Source of the DNA: CAVVIO01 sp963748095
GTDB lineage: Bacteria > Bacteroidota > Bacteroidia > Bacteroidales > UBA10428
Direction: 5' to 3'
Assembly: GCA_963748095.1 (NCBI GenBank)
Contig: CAVVIO010000001.1
Location: 62,001-126,000 of the forward strand
DNA length: 64,000 nucleotides
Shown here: positions 18,056 to 26,873 of the stretch, piece after piece
How the letters are laid out: each line of letters opens with the position of its first letter
How positions within the stretch are numbered: position 1 is the first letter of the stretch
Made by a program: the position numbers and the translations under genes
Notes under the pieces: generated by a model
Database searches by the model: none
What the model saw: only the letters and a program-made list of their open reading frames with translations
Told to the model about the DNA's origin: nothing

Positions 18056-19477
18056 ATGGGAAATCCTAAAGGATTTATGCAGGTAAGCCGTAAAAATGCA
18101 GGCTACCGGCCTATACATGAGCGCACAAGCGATTACAGTGAGGTAGAACAAACCTTAAATGAACAGGACAGGAAAGCTCAGGCATCGCGGTGCATGGATT
18201 GTGGAGTCCCTTTCTGTCAGTGGGGATGTCCGGTAATGAATAACATGCCTGAGTGGCAGGATGCTATTTATCGCGGAGACTGGAAACAAGCAATTGATAA
18301 TTTACATGTAACAAATAATTTTCCCGAATTTACAGGGAGAATATGCCCAGCTCCGTGCGAAAATGCTTGTACTTTAAACATTCAAAAATCACCGGTAACC
18401 ATTCGCGAAAACGAAGCTGCTGCTGCTGAACAAGGTTTTAAACTCGGGTTTATCCAACCTCAGCCACCTAAATTCCGTACAGGAAAAAAAGTGGCTGTTA
18501 TAGGTTCGGGCCCCGCCGGAATGGCGTGTGCCGATCTGTTGAACAAATGGGGACACACCGTTACGCTCATTGAAAAAGATGATGCTATTGGCGGTTTGTT
18601 ACGGTACGGCATACCTGACTTTAAACTAAACAAAGGGGTAATCGACCGCAGGCTAAATATTCTAATCGATGAAGGACTGAATATCCGGACCAGCACACAC
18701 GTAGGTGTCGATGTACACGGGAAAGACCTGTTAAAAGAATTCGATGCTGTTTGCCTGGCAATCGGGGCAATGAAACCTCGCGATCTGCCTGCGGAAGGCA
18801 GGGAACTGGAAGGCATTCATTTTGCAATGGAATTTCTTACTCAACAAAATAAAGTAGTTCGCGGTATTCAAATCCCGGATAATGAACGCATTTTAGCCAC
18901 CAATAAAAATGTAGTGATCATTGGAGGCGGAGATACCGGATCCGATTGCGTGGGAACATCGAAAAGACAGGGAGCCAGTAATATCCGGCAGATTGAAATT
19001 TTACCAAAGCCACCAAAAGACAGGACTCCGGATAATCCCTGGCCGTACTGGGCAAATGTCCTAAAAACCTCTAGTTCGCACGAAGAAGGCTGCGAAAGAC
19101 ATTGGAGCCTGGCAACAAAGCGATTTATTGGGGAAAATGGTCACGTAAAACAAATTGAAATTGTTGAAGTAACCTGGGTAAATGAAAACGGCGGAATGAA
19201 AATGGTTGAAAAACCAAATAGCAATAAAATACTGGATGCTGACCTTGTTTTACTTTCCATGGGCTTTGTTCATCCTGTTCACGAGGGACTGGCTGACGAA
19301 TTCGGACTGGAGTATGATAACCGTGGAAATATTAAGGTGGATACAAAAAATCAGACAAGCCACCCGAAAGTATTCGCTTCGGGCGATGCTGTTTCAGGTG
19401 CAAGTTTGGTTGTCAGGGCTATATCAGCCGGAAGGAAAGCTGCAACGAACATTGATGAATTTTTAAAAACAATTTAG
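18056..19477 (+). CDS. gltD: glutamate synthase, small subunit
   Basis: Delivers electrons from NAD(P)H through FAD and iron-sulfur centres to GltB. The N-terminal 4Fe-4S ligands are visible in CMDCGVPFCQWGCP and CPAPCENACT. The FAD motif GSGPAGMACA follows near residue 150, and the NAD(P)H motif GGGDTGSDCVG near 290. The 473-residue length matches the family. It is cotranscribed with gltB and followed by a strong terminator. Confidence 0.97.
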   Translation: MGNPKGFMQVSRKNAGYRPIHERTSDYSEVEQTLNEQDRKAQASRCMDCGVPFCQWGCPVMNNMPEWQDAIYRGDWKQAIDNLHVTNNFPEFTGRICPAPCENACTLNIQKSPVTIRENEAAAAEQGFKLGFIQPQPPKFRTGKKVAVIGSGPAGMACADLLNKWGHTVTLIEKDDAIGGLLRYGIPDFKLNKGVIDRRLNILIDEGLNIRTSTHVGVDVHGKDLLKEFDAVCLAIGAMKPRDLPAEGRELEGIHFAMEFLTQQNKVVRGIQIPDNERILATNKNVVIIGGGDTGSDCVGTSKRQGASNIRQIEILPKPPKDRTPDNPWPYWANVLKTSSSHEEGCERHWSLATKRFIGENGHVKQIEIVEVTWVNENGGMKMVEKPNSNKILDADLVLLSMGFVHPVHEGLADEFGLEYDNRGNIKVDTKNQTSHPKVFASGDAVSGASLVVRAISAGRKAATNIDEFLKTI

Positions 19478-19524
19478 TTTATTTAGGGTTGGTTATTTAT
19501 GTATAAATTACATCAGTTATGAAC

Positions 19525-19555
19525 AAAACAGCAGGAAAACATCCTGCTGTTTTTT
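19525..19555 (+). terminator. terminator of the gltBD operon
   Basis: CAGCAGGA and TCCTGCTG pair perfectly around a 5-base loop. The stem is preceded by AAAA and followed by six T. It lies 50 bases after the gltD stop. Confidence 0.9.
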
Positions 19556-19639
19556 ATATACTATAACCCTCAGTTATTATAGTCCATCTTGAAATTGTTA
19601 TCATTCACGGCAATTCCCTATAGCTTACAAATTAATGGT

Positions 19640-20434
19640 TCAGTATTCAAGACGAATTGAATAACCATTGTGTTTCCGGATATTGATAACAGTTCCATCT
19701 GCGAAAATTAAATACTGTCCTTTTATTCCTGCAAGTTCTCCTTCATAAGAAGGTATTTTGTCGAAAGTGAGACTTTTTACTTTCAAAGGATAACGGGTAA
19801 CCGGATAATTGATCCCTGTTATTTCATCATCACCAGATATGTACCTCCTTAAATCATAAGGAAGCATTTCTTCCGATCTTCCTTTCTCTTCCAGCAGGTC
19901 TACTTCTACCCTTTTATCCTGCAACATATTTCTCCAGTTGGTTTTGTCGGCATATATTTCTTTCAGAGCTACTTCAATAAGACCGGCAATATAACGATTT
20001 GGTGTATTAGCCAATCTAATAGCTAAGGTTGCTCCCTGATCGATCCATCGTGTAGGAATCTGCGTATTCCTTGTTACACCTACCTTTAAACCTCCAGTTA
20101 CCGCCAGATAAACGAAATGATCGATCAGACAATGTTTTTTCGCAAATTCCATATCACGTGCGATTCCTTCATGTGCCCTGCATAATTCAGGACGAAGCAC
20201 ACATTCTTCTGTTTCAGGCGCTGTCTGATAACAGGAAAAACAATATCCCTGCGCAAAAGAGGTCTTGGTAACCTTTCCACATTTGATGCAATTAATCTTA
20301 TTTAAATAACTTATTTTAATTGTAGTTCCGATTAGTTGATTCATATACACTTCTTCTCTGTTCACCGGCAAATAATAATCAACTACCGGATTATTCCTGG
20401 TTTTCATCTTTAATATATTGCCTTCTATAATCAT
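19640..20434 (-). CDS. DUF2797 domain-containing protein
   Basis: The protein matches the uncharacterised DUF2797 family. It has a zinc-finger-like pair CIKC...CFSC, further Cys around ETEECVLRPELCRAHEG, and the conserved block LKVGVTRNTQIPTRWIDQGA, which loosely resembles GIY-YIG-fold proteins (a weak inference). I place the start at the ATG at 20434 (264 residues). The longer TTG start at 20461 would overlap the -7 promoter element, so the ATG is preferred. The function is unknown. It is monocistronic and divergent from the PspC operon. Confidence 0.8.
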   Translation of the reverse strand: MIIEGNILKMKTRNNPVVDYYLPVNREEVYMNQLIGTTIKISYLNKINCIKCGKVTKTSFAQGYCFSCYQTAPETEECVLRPELCRAHEGIARDMEFAKKHCLIDHFVYLAVTGGLKVGVTRNTQIPTRWIDQGATLAIRLANTPNRYIAGLIEVALKEIYADKTNWRNMLQDKRVEVDLLEEKGRSEEMLPYDLRRYISGDDEITGINYPVTRYPLKVKSLTFDKIPSYEGELAGIKGQYLIFADGTVINIRKHNGYSIRLEY

Positions 20435-20458
20435 TTTCGAGAGCTTTGTGTGTGTTAA

Positions 20459-20466
20459 CAAAAATA
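20459..20466 (-). promoter_or_regulatory. -7 element for the DUF2797 gene
   Basis: On the minus strand this reads TATTTTTG, a full match to TAnnTTTG, and would give a leader of about 18 bases before the ATG at 20434. No clear -33 element was seen. Confidence 0.5.
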
Positions 20467-20534
20467 ACTAATATTTTATTATACATGATTCGTTTTGATT
20501 TTCAATCACATATGAAATATTTATTATTTTTTTA

Positions 20535-20605
20535 GTACTATGTATTGCATAGTACAATTATTTTTTTATATCTTTGTATAGTAATTTTCATTTTAATACA
20601 TAGTA
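20535..20605 (+). promoter_or_regulatory. promoter and candidate PadR operator of the PspC operon
   Basis: The palindrome GTACTATG-tattg-CATAGTAC (20535-20555) overlaps the TTG -33 element at 20545-20547; a perfect -7 element TATCTTTG is at 20569-20576. The ten-mer TACTATGTAT from the left arm recurs inverted at 20596-20605, touching the first start codon, and again directly at 20710-20719. This arrangement suggests a repressor binding at several sites, most simply the PadR protein encoded in the operon. Confidence 0.6.
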
Positions 20606-20920
20606 ATGAAATTTTATAAAAACAAATATGAATACATTTTGATACTGATAGCCAATGCTGCCTTGTTCCTTTGTATAGCATTTGCAACACACAACAGTAA
20701 AGAATGCAATACTATGTATGAATCGATGTTTCACAAAAACAATATAGAAAAAACAATGAATGTGAGGCAATCCCGGGTTAACGAGACTGAAACCGACAAT
20801 GAAACGAAAGAAATTCAAGCGGATCAACAAAAAAGACAAACTGTTGTATCGCGTAAACACTATCAGACTAAAAATGATCTGTATGAGACCTTTAGTATTT
20901 ATTCATTTTTCAATTATTAA
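20606..20920 (+). CDS. small single-span membrane protein, first gene of PspC operon
   Basis: A 104-residue protein of unknown family. Residues 10-27 form one hydrophobic span, followed by a polar, charged tail rich in Asn, Gln, Lys and Glu, so the tail is probably periplasmic or cytoplasmic depending on orientation. It is not a recognisable domain. The good promoter just upstream and the 23-base gap to the PspC gene support its being a real first cistron. It could be a sensor or inhibitor within this membrane-stress operon, but that is only inferred from position. Confidence 0.6.
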   Translation: MKFYKNKYEYILILIANAALFLCIAFATHNSKECNTMYESMFHKNNIEKTMNVRQSRVNETETDNETKEIQADQQKRQTVVSRKHYQTKNDLYETFSIYSFFNY

Positions 20921-20943
20921 AATTATTTAAACACAATAATGCG

Positions 20944-21549
20944 ATGAAAAAAACAATGACAATCAATCTGGCCGGAATGGTCTATAATATCGACGAAGAT
21001 GCTTATGCTAAATTAAAAGCATATCTCGACCGGATAGAAGGATATTTTTCAAATGAAGATGATGGGAAAGATATTCTGCATGATATTGAAGCGCGAATAG
21101 CTGAAATTCTAAGTGTAAAAATTACCCAAAGCAGGCAAGTGGTTACCATGCAGGAGATAGATGAAGTAATCACAATAATGGGAGAACCAAATGATTTTGC
21201 AGGTGAAGAGAATCAACAGCAAACGGATAATTCATATAAGCAAAGTTACCGGCGTATGTACCGCGATCCTGACTCCAGGATAATAGGTGGAGTATGTAGC
21301 GGTTTAGGTGCATACTGGAACATCGACCCGACTTTGGTTCGCATTGTTTTCATTATTCTGGCCATTTTTGGCTTTGCAGGAGTACTTATTTACCTGATCC
21401 TGTGGATTGTTTTACCCGAAGCAACAACCGTGGCCCAAAAACTTGAAATGCGGGGTGAACCGGTTAATGTATCTAACATCAGTGATTTTATCAAGGATGA
21501 ATTCGAACATGTTAAAAAGAGCATGAATTTCAAAAAATCAAAAAAATAA
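20944..21549 (+). CDS. PspC domain-containing protein (short)
   Basis: Residues 1-85 form the N-terminal module common to Bacteroidota PspC proteins (TINLAGMVYNIDEDAYAKL... with an EARIAEIL helix). The PspC domain follows at about 105-165, with SRIIGGVCSGLGAYWNIDPTLVR and a long hydrophobic hairpin ending WIVLPEA. PspC proteins are inner-membrane components of phage-shock-type envelope stress responses. The 201-residue protein is a short paralogue of the gene two positions downstream. It is separated from padR by 12 bases. Confidence 0.88.
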   Translation: MKKTMTINLAGMVYNIDEDAYAKLKAYLDRIEGYFSNEDDGKDILHDIEARIAEILSVKITQSRQVVTMQEIDEVITIMGEPNDFAGEENQQQTDNSYKQSYRRMYRDPDSRIIGGVCSGLGAYWNIDPTLVRIVFIILAIFGFAGVLIYLILWIVLPEATTVAQKLEMRGEPVNVSNISDFIKDEFEHVKKSMNFKKSKK

Positions 21550-21561
21550 AAACCTCAGAAT

Positions 21562-21897
21562 ATGGATGCAAAGTTGGAAAATGCAAAAGCACAGATGCGT
21601 AAAGGAGTATTAGAGTACTGTATCCTTTCTATTCTTGAAAAAGGAGATGCATATACTACCGATATAATAAACCAGCTAAAAGAGTCAAAACTGATCGTGG
21701 TGGAAGGAACCCTATACCCGTTGCTTACCCGTCAAAAAAACGCCGGTTTATTAAGTTACAGGTGGGAAGAATCTACCCAGGGACCTCCGCGGAAATATTA
21801 TGCGCTAACAGAAAAGGGAAATCAATTTTTAAAAGAGCTGAAGCTGTCATGGCAGGAACTGGTAGACGCTGTAAGTTCACTTAATAAGGATAAATAA
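21562..21897 (+). CDS. PadR family transcriptional regulator
   Basis: A 111-residue winged-helix protein of the small PadR subfamily. It has the core pattern RKGVLEYCILSILEKGDAYT, then VVEGTLYPLLTRQKNAGLLSYRWEES and GPPRKYYALTEKG, the typical wing. It lies between two PspC genes with gaps of 12 and 25 bases, so it is surely cotranscribed with them. It probably represses its own operon through the repeated CATAGTA/TACTATG sites at the promoter. The inducing signal is unknown. Confidence 0.93.
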   Translation: MDAKLENAKAQMRKGVLEYCILSILEKGDAYTTDIINQLKESKLIVVEGTLYPLLTRQKNAGLLSYRWEESTQGPPRKYYALTEKGNQFLKELKLSWQELVDAVSSLNKDK

Positions 21898-21922
21898 ACA
21901 GATATTCAAAAATGTACTTATC

Positions 21923-23500
21923 ATGAAAGAAACAGTAAAAATCAATCTGGGCGGCAGGTTATTTCATATCGATGAAGATGCTTACCGGATTTTGCACAAA
22001 TATATTGAAGGATTGAAAATGTATTTCTCGAAAGAACCGGAAAGCGCAAAAGAAATAATCGACGATATAGAAATGCGTATTGCCGAATTGCTGGAGGAAA
22101 AACTGAACTCAAACAAAGAGGTGATTGGTATAGAGGATATTAACGATGTAATATCACGACTTGGTAAAATAGAAGATTTTGAGTTGGAAGAAGAGGCTCC
22201 TGAAGGCGCCCCTGTAAATGAACAAACTAACGAACGAAGAGAACACCGGAAATTATACCGCGATATTGATCATTCTTTTATTGGAGGAGTAGCCGCCGGC
22301 CTGGCCGCATATTTCAATACAGATCCGATTTGGATCCGTGTGGCATTTTTTGCCCTTTTCTTTGCAAACGGATTTGGATTAATCCTATACATAATTTTAT
22401 GGGTTGTGGTACCCTCCGCCCAGACTACGGCTCAACGGCTGCAAATGCAGGGAAAACCTGTAAATGTATCAAATATTGAAAAAAATTTCCAGGCGGAATA
22501 TCACCGCGTTAAAAACAACCTGGGCCGGGTAAGGGAATCAAAAGAGTACGAGCGCACACGCGGTATTTTTCAGGATATCATATATGCCATCGGGTCTGTT
22601 ATTAAGGTACTGTTTAAAATAGTAGTTTATGCTCTGGGAATTGCTTTTCTTATTGCCGGTATTTTCATATTATTCGGCTTCGTTTCCGTTTTGTTCTTTC
22701 GTGATCATGTTTTTGACTGGTTCCACTATGGCCCGCACATTTATATTCCACCTTTCCATGAAATATTCCCTTCAGCCGTTTCCATAAACCTGGTGACAAT
22801 CGCCATTTTTATACTTATTCTTATACCGGTAATCGCATTGATATACGGTGGAATAAGATTATTATTAAATATTAAAAGTAATAGCCCGGCGCTGCGAGCT
22901 ACAGCCCTTACCGCATGGGTACTGGCATTGGTACTGTTGATCGCCACGTTGTTTTTAAGCAATAACAATTTCACTTTCAGGGCCCAGAATTCAACAGATT
23001 ATCCCATAAATACAATTGGTGTTCCAGCACTTTATCTGAACATGAACAATGATGATCCTCAATTTCAGCATCTGAATGTATTTTCCATCTTCAATTATAA
23101 TTTTCTTTTCTCGCGGGATGATGAAAGTATGTTTGGCCAGCCTCAGCTTGTTATTACCCCGTCAACTGATGACAGCGTAAGACTGATAGTAAAAAAATAT
23201 GTCCGCAATATTACACCGGTGGATGCTGACCGTTTCCTTGACAAAATCTATTATAGTTGGGCGGTAAAGGATTCCATGATTGAATTCGATCCCTATTTCA
23301 GTATTGATAAACGATATAAATGGCATCTTCCGGAAATGGAACTCGACCTGGAAATACCTGAAAACAAAGTAATATTTATTTCCCGGGATCTGCAGCCCGT
23401 CCTGAAAAAGTCAAGCTTTGAGGATCAGGATAATACTGACTTATGGCAGAGTAAAAAATGGATAATGAAATCAGAAGGATTGGAACCTTACAGGCAATAA
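21923..23500 (+). CDS. PspC domain-containing protein (long)
   Basis: A 525-residue paralogue of the short PspC protein, with the same N-terminal module (TVKINLGGRLFHIDEDAYRIL) and PspC domain (SFIGGVAAGLAAYFNTDPIWIR, residues about 110-165). Three further hydrophobic spans lie at about 225-255, 280-305 and 325-345. The C-terminal region of about 180 residues is probably exported and rich in beta strands. It likely works with the short PspC protein at the inner membrane. It ends the operon; no clear terminator was seen before the convergent gene. Confidence 0.87.
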   Translation: MKETVKINLGGRLFHIDEDAYRILHKYIEGLKMYFSKEPESAKEIIDDIEMRIAELLEEKLNSNKEVIGIEDINDVISRLGKIEDFELEEEAPEGAPVNEQTNERREHRKLYRDIDHSFIGGVAAGLAAYFNTDPIWIRVAFFALFFANGFGLILYIILWVVVPSAQTTAQRLQMQGKPVNVSNIEKNFQAEYHRVKNNLGRVRESKEYERTRGIFQDIIYAIGSVIKVLFKIVVYALGIAFLIAGIFILFGFVSVLFFRDHVFDWFHYGPHIYIPPFHEIFPSAVSINLVTIAIFILILIPVIALIYGGIRLLLNIKSNSPALRATALTAWVLALVLLIATLFLSNNNFTFRAQNSTDYPINTIGVPALYLNMNNDDPQFQHLNVFSIFNYNFLFSRDDESMFGQPQLVITPSTDDSVRLIVKKYVRNITPVDADRFLDKIYYSWAVKDSMIEFDPYFSIDKRYKWHLPEMELDLEIPENKVIFISRDLQPVLKKSSFEDQDNTDLWQSKKWIMKSEGLEPYRQ

Positions 23501-23615
23501 CCATAACTAGTTTTATGCCGTACAGTATAATCCCAAAATAAATAGCTTGATATAGTTATACCAGGACCGTGTTTTTTTACTTTGCTTTTATGTTATAGGC
23601 CTAATTTATAAATAC

Positions 23616-24686
23616 TTATAACTTTATAAAAAGTCCTAAACTAATAGAATATGAAATCAAACCAAACTTCAGGTTTTGATTATTTATTATATAAATAATC
23701 GAAGTATAATCGGAGTTAAAACCAGCGCTTAAATCGATATTTTTCGAAATTTCATAATGTAGGCCTGCGTTCAGACACAATGAGTGTGTCATGTTTTTGT
23801 ACCTATCCATTTTTATAGCATAGAAATTAAATCCGAAGCTAAATTGCGGTTTCAATTTCTTCGACGGATACAAATATTGTATTTGCAACGGGATTTTGTA
23901 AATATCCGTTTTACCATCTTCATAAGTAAATTTATTATAAACAATTCCTGTTTTAAAATATAATTTTTCATTAGATCGTGGAGCCCAGAAATATACCAGC
24001 CCTCCAAATTCACTCATAAATTTATCTTCCCCCACATATTTAATAATGCCAAAATAAGGTTCCAGAAATATTTTTATAAGAGGCGTTTCTCGTTCATAAA
24101 TTATACATTTTTCATCCTTACAAACTTTGTTTTGATAGTCTTCTGCTAATTTAATAAGGCTCTGATGATCTGGCTTTTCAACCATCTGGATCCTTTTCTG
24201 AAAATTTGGGGCATCATTCATATAGTATTGCAGAACCCCCAGGTAACTCTTGGATTCGTAAAAATACGGCAGATTATCTTCATATCTAATTCCTTCTTCG
24301 TAAGGTATTTCCGTAAACGGAGCATTTTCCTTATCAATGAAATAATGGTCCCCTTCGTCATCTCTTAAATAATATATGTCTACTTTACCTTTTATCAAAA
24401 ACTCAAAGAATTCTTTTTTACCTTTATATTGTTTTGACACATAGTATTTGCTGTTAATAAATCTGAAGGCTTGGATTTCATCAGGACAATATTCTTTTAT
24501 ACCGTCGTTTTTATCAGATCTGAATTTGCAGATTTTGCCCATCAAAAGATCTCCCCGATAATCAATTTCACCATACATAGTATCACCCTTCAGGGTAACA
24601 ACATATCCGGGTCTGAAATCAGTTTGTGCTTTTAACAATGCTGATAAAAAGATAAATCCTGAAAATAAAAGGCTTTTGAGTTGCAT
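23616..24686 (-). CDS. secreted hypothetical protein, predicted outer-membrane barrel
   Basis: A 356-residue protein with a signal peptide (MQLKSLLFSGFIFLSALLKAQ, cleavage near 21). The first half holds a domain beginning PGYVVTLKGDTMYGEIDYRG, seen in many Bacteroidota exported proteins. Two Cys-containing loops (VCKDEKCIIYE) lie near residue 195, and the last 150 residues show alternating beta strands ending in an aromatic/hydrophobic strand (SLGLFIKL), as in PorT-like barrels. Function unknown. It is single and convergent with the PspC operon. Confidence 0.7.
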   Translation of the reverse strand: MQLKSLLFSGFIFLSALLKAQTDFRPGYVVTLKGDTMYGEIDYRGDLLMGKICKFRSDKNDGIKEYCPDEIQAFRFINSKYYVSKQYKGKKEFFEFLIKGKVDIYYLRDDEGDHYFIDKENAPFTEIPYEEGIRYEDNLPYFYESKSYLGVLQYYMNDAPNFQKRIQMVEKPDHQSLIKLAEDYQNKVCKDEKCIIYERETPLIKIFLEPYFGIIKYVGEDKFMSEFGGLVYFWAPRSNEKLYFKTGIVYNKFTYEDGKTDIYKIPLQIQYLYPSKKLKPQFSFGFNFYAIKMDRYKNMTHSLCLNAGLHYEISKNIDLSAGFNSDYTSIIYIINNQNLKFGLISYSISLGLFIKL

Positions 24687-24992
24687 GTTAATATTCTTTA
24701 TCTTTTAAAAAATTCTTTAAGTAGTTTGTGCTTGTCCTGAGCAGGAAACACAACAACCTGATTTATTTGTAATGTTTAAAATTCTTTCACTTTAACAGGG
24801 TTAAATGTAACGTTTTCATTGTATATATGCAAATGATGAAGTTTATATTAAAGATGAATCCCTCTTTGTCAGGATGAAATTAAAATTGATCGAACCAAAA
24901 TTGTATATGTTCCACGTAAACAAGTATTTAATTCATTATTTTAACAGAATATAATGTAATAGATCCCGGCACAGAATAAATACATAAAAAGA
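24687..24992. other. intergenic region, nothing recognised
   Basis: About 300 A+T-rich bases between the start of the barrel gene and the tRNA promoter. I saw no ORF, hairpin or repeat of note here. The minus-strand promoter of the barrel gene should lie in it but no clear TAnnTTTG element was found. Confidence 0.4.
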
Positions 24993-25022
24993 TTTGCTAA
25001 AATTGTTTTTTTTATAACTTTG
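24993..25022 (+). promoter_or_regulatory. promoter of tRNA-Gln
   Basis: TTTG at 24993-24996 and TAACTTTG at 25015-25022 are separated by 18 bases, a near-consensus Bacteroidota promoter. The tRNA begins 28 bases after the -7 element. Confidence 0.75.
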
Positions 25023-25050
25023 CACGACCTCTGAAAAAGAGGAGGGTTCT

Positions 25051-25120
25051 TGTCCCGTGGTGTAATGGTAGCACTGCAGATTTTGGTTCTGCCTGTCCAA
25101 GTTCGAATCTTGGCGGGACA
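25051..25120 (+). tRNA. tRNA-Gln (UUG)
   Basis: The 70-base gene folds as a cloverleaf. The acceptor TGTCCCG pairs with CGGGACA, and the anticodon stem GCAGA/TCTGC encloses TTTTGGT with anticodon TTG. The T arm is CCAAG-TTCGAAT-CTTGG. The CCA end is not encoded. It is a single gene with its own promoter and terminator. Confidence 0.95.
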
Positions 25121-25128
25121 GCTTTTTT

Positions 25129-25161
25129 AAAAAACCTCCTGAAGTTATTGGAGGTTTTTTT
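25129..25161 (+). terminator. terminator of tRNA-Gln
   Basis: AAAAACCTCC pairs with GGAGGTTTTT around a 10-base loop and ends in a run of seven T. It lies 8 bases after the tRNA. Confidence 0.88.
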
Positions 25162-25596
25162 GTGCCTGACTATTTGCATATACATTATTCCACACAATAT
25201 TTCCCGGAGACCGGACACTTCAAGAAACTTCCCAAAAAAATGTGACCATTCCCAATTTTTACGTCATAACCTTAAATTAATAATAGTAATTGATGCCGCT
25301 TTTTTCTGACAGTAAAATTCCTCCTTCCGAACAGGTTGTGTTAAGAATGCTTTCAATTGTCGTAATAGGCTGATATACTGTTGTTAACTAGCATGATTTA
25401 TGAAAGTTGAACAAACTGTTTAAAAATAATTAAAATCCCTTGATAAAATATTGATTATAAGAGAACATCGTTTCAAATTTTACGTTACAATTGCATAAAT
25501 TTTATATTCTAATTAGTTAAATATAAAACATTGTAGTACAAAAAGTTATAAAAATGGTTTTTAGAAATACTAAAAGAAAAATTATTCAATTTATTT
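25162..25596. other. intergenic region upstream of the KamA-like gene
   Basis: 435 A+T-rich bases without an ORF on the plus strand. I found no consensus promoter or riboswitch-like core. A segment near 25205-25250 (GGAGACCGGACACTTC and AAAATGTGACC) faintly recalls insertion-sequence ends, but no inverted partner or transposase is present. Confidence 0.35.
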
Positions 25597-26853
25597 ATGA
25601 AATCAGAAAACAGCACTGCAAGGAATACTGCTTCTGGTGAGGCACCATCTTCCGATTCCCCCGTCCCACTTTTATATTTATCAGGGACACAAATAGTAAG
25701 GGAACATAATATTACTATTGACGATTTCCCCGCGGATGATTCAATACGTCGTTTTTTGGCAAAAAATTTCCCGGGTATTACCCTCCGCGATTGGAACAAC
25801 TGGAGCTGGCAGTTAAAAAACAGCATCGTTTCTTCCTCCCAACTCACAAAAATTCTTGGCGATACAAAAGAAAACACCATTTTAAACCTTCCCGAAAATC
25901 ATCTTCCTTTTCGAATAACTCCTTATTTTGCAAGCCTTCTCAGCAGATTGACTCCGGGCCATCCTTTGTACAAGACCGTTATTCCCTGCCAGGAAGAATT
26001 AATCCTGCATCCGGGTGAAAAACCTGATCCGTTGGATGAGTCAAGTGATTCCCCTGTACCCGCACTGGTACATCGTTATCCCGACAGAGTGTTATTTCTG
26101 GTAACCGGTTTTTGTTCTACCTATTGCAGATATTGTACACGCAGTCACATGGTGGCCAAAGAAAGCAAAAGCCACGCATCCACCCGGGAATGGGATAAAG
26201 CTATTGACTATATTAAGAAAAATGACCAGATAAGAGACGTGCTTATATCCGGTGGGGACCCGCTGACCCTTCCTGATCACAGGCTGGAATATATATTGAT
26301 GCATTTACGTGCTATCCCGCATGTGGAAATGATCAGGATTGGAACAAAAGTTCCCGTAGTAATGCCCATGCGTATTACACATAACCTGGTTAATATGCTG
26401 AAAAAGTATCATCCGCTGTACCTAAGCCTCCACTTTTCCCATCCCGACGAACTGAGCATTGAAACAAAAGAAGCTTGCACCCGCCTTGCCGATGCAGGAA
26501 TACCCCTGGGAAGTCAAAGTGTATTGCTTAAGGGAGTGAATGATAATACAGAAACCTTTAAAAAACTCTATCATGAATTATTGAAGGTTAGGGTTCGTCC
26601 CTATTATCTTTACCAATGTGATCCTATTCCGGGTTCCCATCATTTTCGTACTCCCGTAAGTAAAGGCTTAGAGATAATCAAAGGTTTAAGGGGACATACC
26701 TCCGGTTATGCTATTCCTCACTTTGTGATTGATGCGCCGGGTGGCGGAGGTAAAATACCGCTTTTGCCCGACTATGTGAAAGAAATCCGTACAGATGGTA
26801 TCTCACTTTATAACTACCAGGGACAGGAATTTTTCTATCCTGAAATGGAATAA
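25597..26853 (+). CDS. kamA: lysine 2,3-aminomutase-like radical SAM protein
   Basis: A 418-residue KamA-family enzyme predicted to move an amino group from C2 to C3 of an amino acid, using SAM, a 4Fe-4S cluster and PLP. Cluster ligands are Cys173, Cys177 and Cys180 (CSTYCRYC). The PLP lysine is Lys386 in APGGGGK. Asp342 (YQCDP) and Asp379 (VIDAPGG) correspond to the two Asp that bind the side-chain amino group of lysine in clostridial lysine 2,3-aminomutase, so lysine is the likely substrate and beta-lysine the product. No lysine-fermentation genes are nearby. It heads a tight cassette with two ATP-grasp ligases and an acetyltransferase, which suggests a biosynthetic use. Confidence 0.9.
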   Translation: MKSENSTARNTASGEAPSSDSPVPLLYLSGTQIVREHNITIDDFPADDSIRRFLAKNFPGITLRDWNNWSWQLKNSIVSSSQLTKILGDTKENTILNLPENHLPFRITPYFASLLSRLTPGHPLYKTVIPCQEELILHPGEKPDPLDESSDSPVPALVHRYPDRVLFLVTGFCSTYCRYCTRSHMVAKESKSHASTREWDKAIDYIKKNDQIRDVLISGGDPLTLPDHRLEYILMHLRAIPHVEMIRIGTKVPVVMPMRITHNLVNMLKKYHPLYLSLHFSHPDELSIETKEACTRLADAGIPLGSQSVLLKGVNDNTETFKKLYHELLKVRVRPYYLYQCDPIPGSHHFRTPVSKGLEIIKGLRGHTSGYAIPHFVIDAPGGGGKIPLLPDYVKEIRTDGISLYNYQGQEFFYPEME

Positions 26854-26873
26854 TACAGCAAAATTATACTTTG

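Noticed and set aside
25200..25260. Possible insertion-sequence end
   Set aside because: The short motif has no inverted partner, target duplication or transposase nearby.
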